Positions 4,758 through 5,969 of a stretch of DNA of 5,969 nt are shown piece after piece. The translations under genes and the position numbers were made by a program. Each line of letters begins with the position of its first letter. Within the stretch, counting starts at the first letter, position 1. Origin of the DNA: Spirochaetia bacterium (GTDB taxonomy: Bacteria > Spirochaetota > Spirochaetia > Sphaerochaetales > Sphaerochaetaceae); NCBI GenBank assembly GCA_900769955.1, contig CAAGIP010000165.1:1-5969 (forward strand), written 5' to 3'. The notes beneath the pieces were generated by a model that saw only the letters and a list, made by a program, of their open reading frames with translations, was not told where the DNA came from and did no database searches.

Positions 4758-5969
4758 ATGGCGCAGAAATACGATGAAGACAACATAAAATCCCTGTCAT
4801 CACTGGAACACATAAGACTGAGACCCGGAATGTACATCGGCCGTCTCGGCAACGGGTCTCATGTGGATGACGGTATTTACATACTGCTCAAGGAAGTCAT
4901 CGATAACAGCATCGATGAATTCATCATGGGGGCCGGTTCCAGGATAAATGTAACCGTACTGGATAACACCGTAACCGTCAGGGATTTCGGCCGCGGTATT
5001 CCGCTTGGAAAAGTGGTGGAGTGTGTCTCGATCATCAATACCGGTGCCAAGTATGACTCAGAAGCCTTCCAGTTCTCAGTGGGACTGAACGGTGTCGGTA
5101 CGAAAGCAGTCAATGCGCTGTCGGCAAACTTCTCAGTCACATCATACCGTGACGGCGAGTATGCATCCGCATCCTTTGAAAAGGGTGTGCAGGTGGGACG
5201 GCTGAGAAAGGGTAAGACCACCGAACCCAACGGAACGCTCGTGACGTTCACTCCCGATCCCGAGCTCTTCGTCGACTACTCATACAATGAGGAATTCATC
5301 AAGGAGCGTCTCTGGAACTACGCATATCTCAATACCGGGCTTACCATAGAGTTCAATAAAAGGATAATCAAAAGCCAGCACGGTCTGATGGACCTTCTGG
5401 AAAAGAACGTCGGTTCCGACGGTCTTTACCCGATCATCTATTACAAGGGACAGCGCCTTGAGTTTGCCTTCACCCATACATCAAGTTACGGTGAATCATA
5501 CTATTCCTACGTCAACGGTCAGCACACCAGTGACGGAGGAACGCACCTTTCGGCATTCAAGGAAGGACTGCTGAAGGGTATCAACGAGTACTATAAGAAA
5601 ACGTGGAACGCCCCCGAGATCAGGGACGGTATCTGCGGTGCGGTCAGCGTCAAGGTACAGGACCCGATCTTTGAAAGCCAGACCAAGAACAAGCTGGGAA
5701 ACACAGAAATCCGTTCCTGGATCGTGAATGAGGTCAAGGAAGCGGTCATAGATGCCCTGATGAAGAACAGTGAGACGGCATCGGCCCTTTCAAACAAGAT
5801 CGCCACAAACGAGCGAATCCACAAAGAGGAAAGTGCGGTAAGAAACGGGGCGCGTGAGATGGCGAAGAAGGTCTCCATCAACATACCCAAGCTGAAGGAG
5901 TGCCGCTACCACCTCAACTCCTATCCCAAGGCCCATGAGAGGGAAGCACTGAACTCCATGATCTTCCTC
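4758..5969 (+). CDS. parE: DNA topoisomerase IV subunit B (ParE), N-terminal part
   Basis: The open frame runs off the right edge and gives the first 404 residues of a type IIA topoisomerase B subunit, which hydrolyses ATP to drive strand passage and chromosome decatenation with ParC. The GHKL ATPase domain is intact: base Glu46 and metal-binding Asn50 in KEVIDNSIDE, DFGRGIP (76-82), the ATP lid GLNGVGTKAVNALS (109-122) and TFTPDPELF (163-171). The transducer domain follows, with YVNGQHTSDGGTHLSAF (251-267) and the ATP-sensing SQTKNKLGN (307-315, Lys310). The window ends at SMIFL, just before the expected TOPRIM motif EGDSA. Wording such as 'YIGRLGNGS..DDGIYILLKEVIDNSIDEF' matches the ParE branch of Bacteroidetes and spirochaetes rather than enterobacterial GyrB or ParE. 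An in-frame ATG at 4749 exists, but it lies within the predicted -10, so 4758 is preferred. No Shine-Dalgarno is visible for either. It could be annotated as gyrB-like; parE is more likely. Confidence 0.93.
   Translation, partial: MAQKYDEDNIKSLSSLEHIRLRPGMYIGRLGNGSHVDDGIYILLKEVIDNSIDEFIMGAGSRINVTVLDNTVTVRDFGRGIPLGKVVECVSIINTGAKYDSEAFQFSVGLNGVGTKAVNALSANFSVTSYRDGEYASASFEKGVQVGRLRKGKTTEPNGTLVTFTPDPELFVDYSYNEEFIKERLWNYAYLNTGLTIEFNKRIIKSQHGLMDLLEKNVGSDGLYPIIYYKGQRLEFAFTHTSSYGESYYSYVNGQHTSDGGTHLSAFKEGLLKGINEYYKKTWNAPEIRDGICGAVSVKVQDPIFESQTKNKLGNTEIRSWIVNEVKEAVIDALMKNSETASALSNKIATNERIHKEESAVRNGAREMAKKVSINIPKLKECRYHLNSYPKAHEREALNSMIFL

Noticed and set aside
4877..5890. Several minus-strand frames opposite parE.
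   Set aside because: The plus strand is continuous, motif-rich ParE; the antisense frames are by-products of its codon use.

Overview
The window looks like chromosomal DNA from a Spirochaetota bacterium, most likely near Sphaerochaeta. This rests on three things read from the sequence and compared with remembered families. The solute-binding protein has the 'short K-rich start, Leu/Val/Ala core, FAAGAAE' export signal common in Sphaerochaeta binding proteins. The topoisomerase subunit at the right end belongs to the Bacteroidetes/spirochaete-type ParE branch. Base composition is moderate. No database search was possible, so the taxonomy is an inference.

Layout. The left two thirds (93-3694) is one minus-strand operon for a polar amino-acid ABC importer of the glutamate/glutamine/cystine class. 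In transcription order it encodes a periplasmic binding protein, two membrane permeases, an ATPase, and a gamma-glutamylcyclotransferase-like enzyme. The last four genes overlap or nearly touch: a 4-base ATGA overlap, a 1-base gap, then a 4-base GTGA overlap. Only the binding protein is set apart, by 57 bases holding a perfect 7-bp hairpin. A weak hairpin lies just after the last gene.

Upstream of the binding protein is an AT-rich leader of about 250 bases. It holds a possible promoter, a 24-base near-perfect palindrome, and a 17-codon open frame with a strong Shine-Dalgarno site (3799-3852, minus), which could be a leader peptide.

The stretch 3940-4654 on the plus strand looks like the remains of a two-gene unit. 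It holds the 3' end of an unrecognised gene broken by one apparent missing A, joined by a TGATG stop/start overlap to the 5' end of a DUF2264-family gene. That family's recognisable sequence stops after about 65 residues. A hairpin plus T-run follows as a plausible terminator.

The right end (4758-5969) is the first 404 codons of a type IIA topoisomerase B subunit (parE). It has no Shine-Dalgarno site, and its best promoter would start transcription at, or one base before, the ATG, so it may be a leaderless message.

How the genes work together: the binding protein captures an amino acid in the periplasm, the two permeases form the channel and the ATPase drives it. The co-translated cyclotransferase-like protein suggests that gamma-glutamyl compounds may be part of the imported or processed substrate. 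I found no CRISPR array, tRNA, rRNA, transposase or defence system. The least ordinary parts are the operon leader, the decayed cassette and the possible leaderless start of parE.
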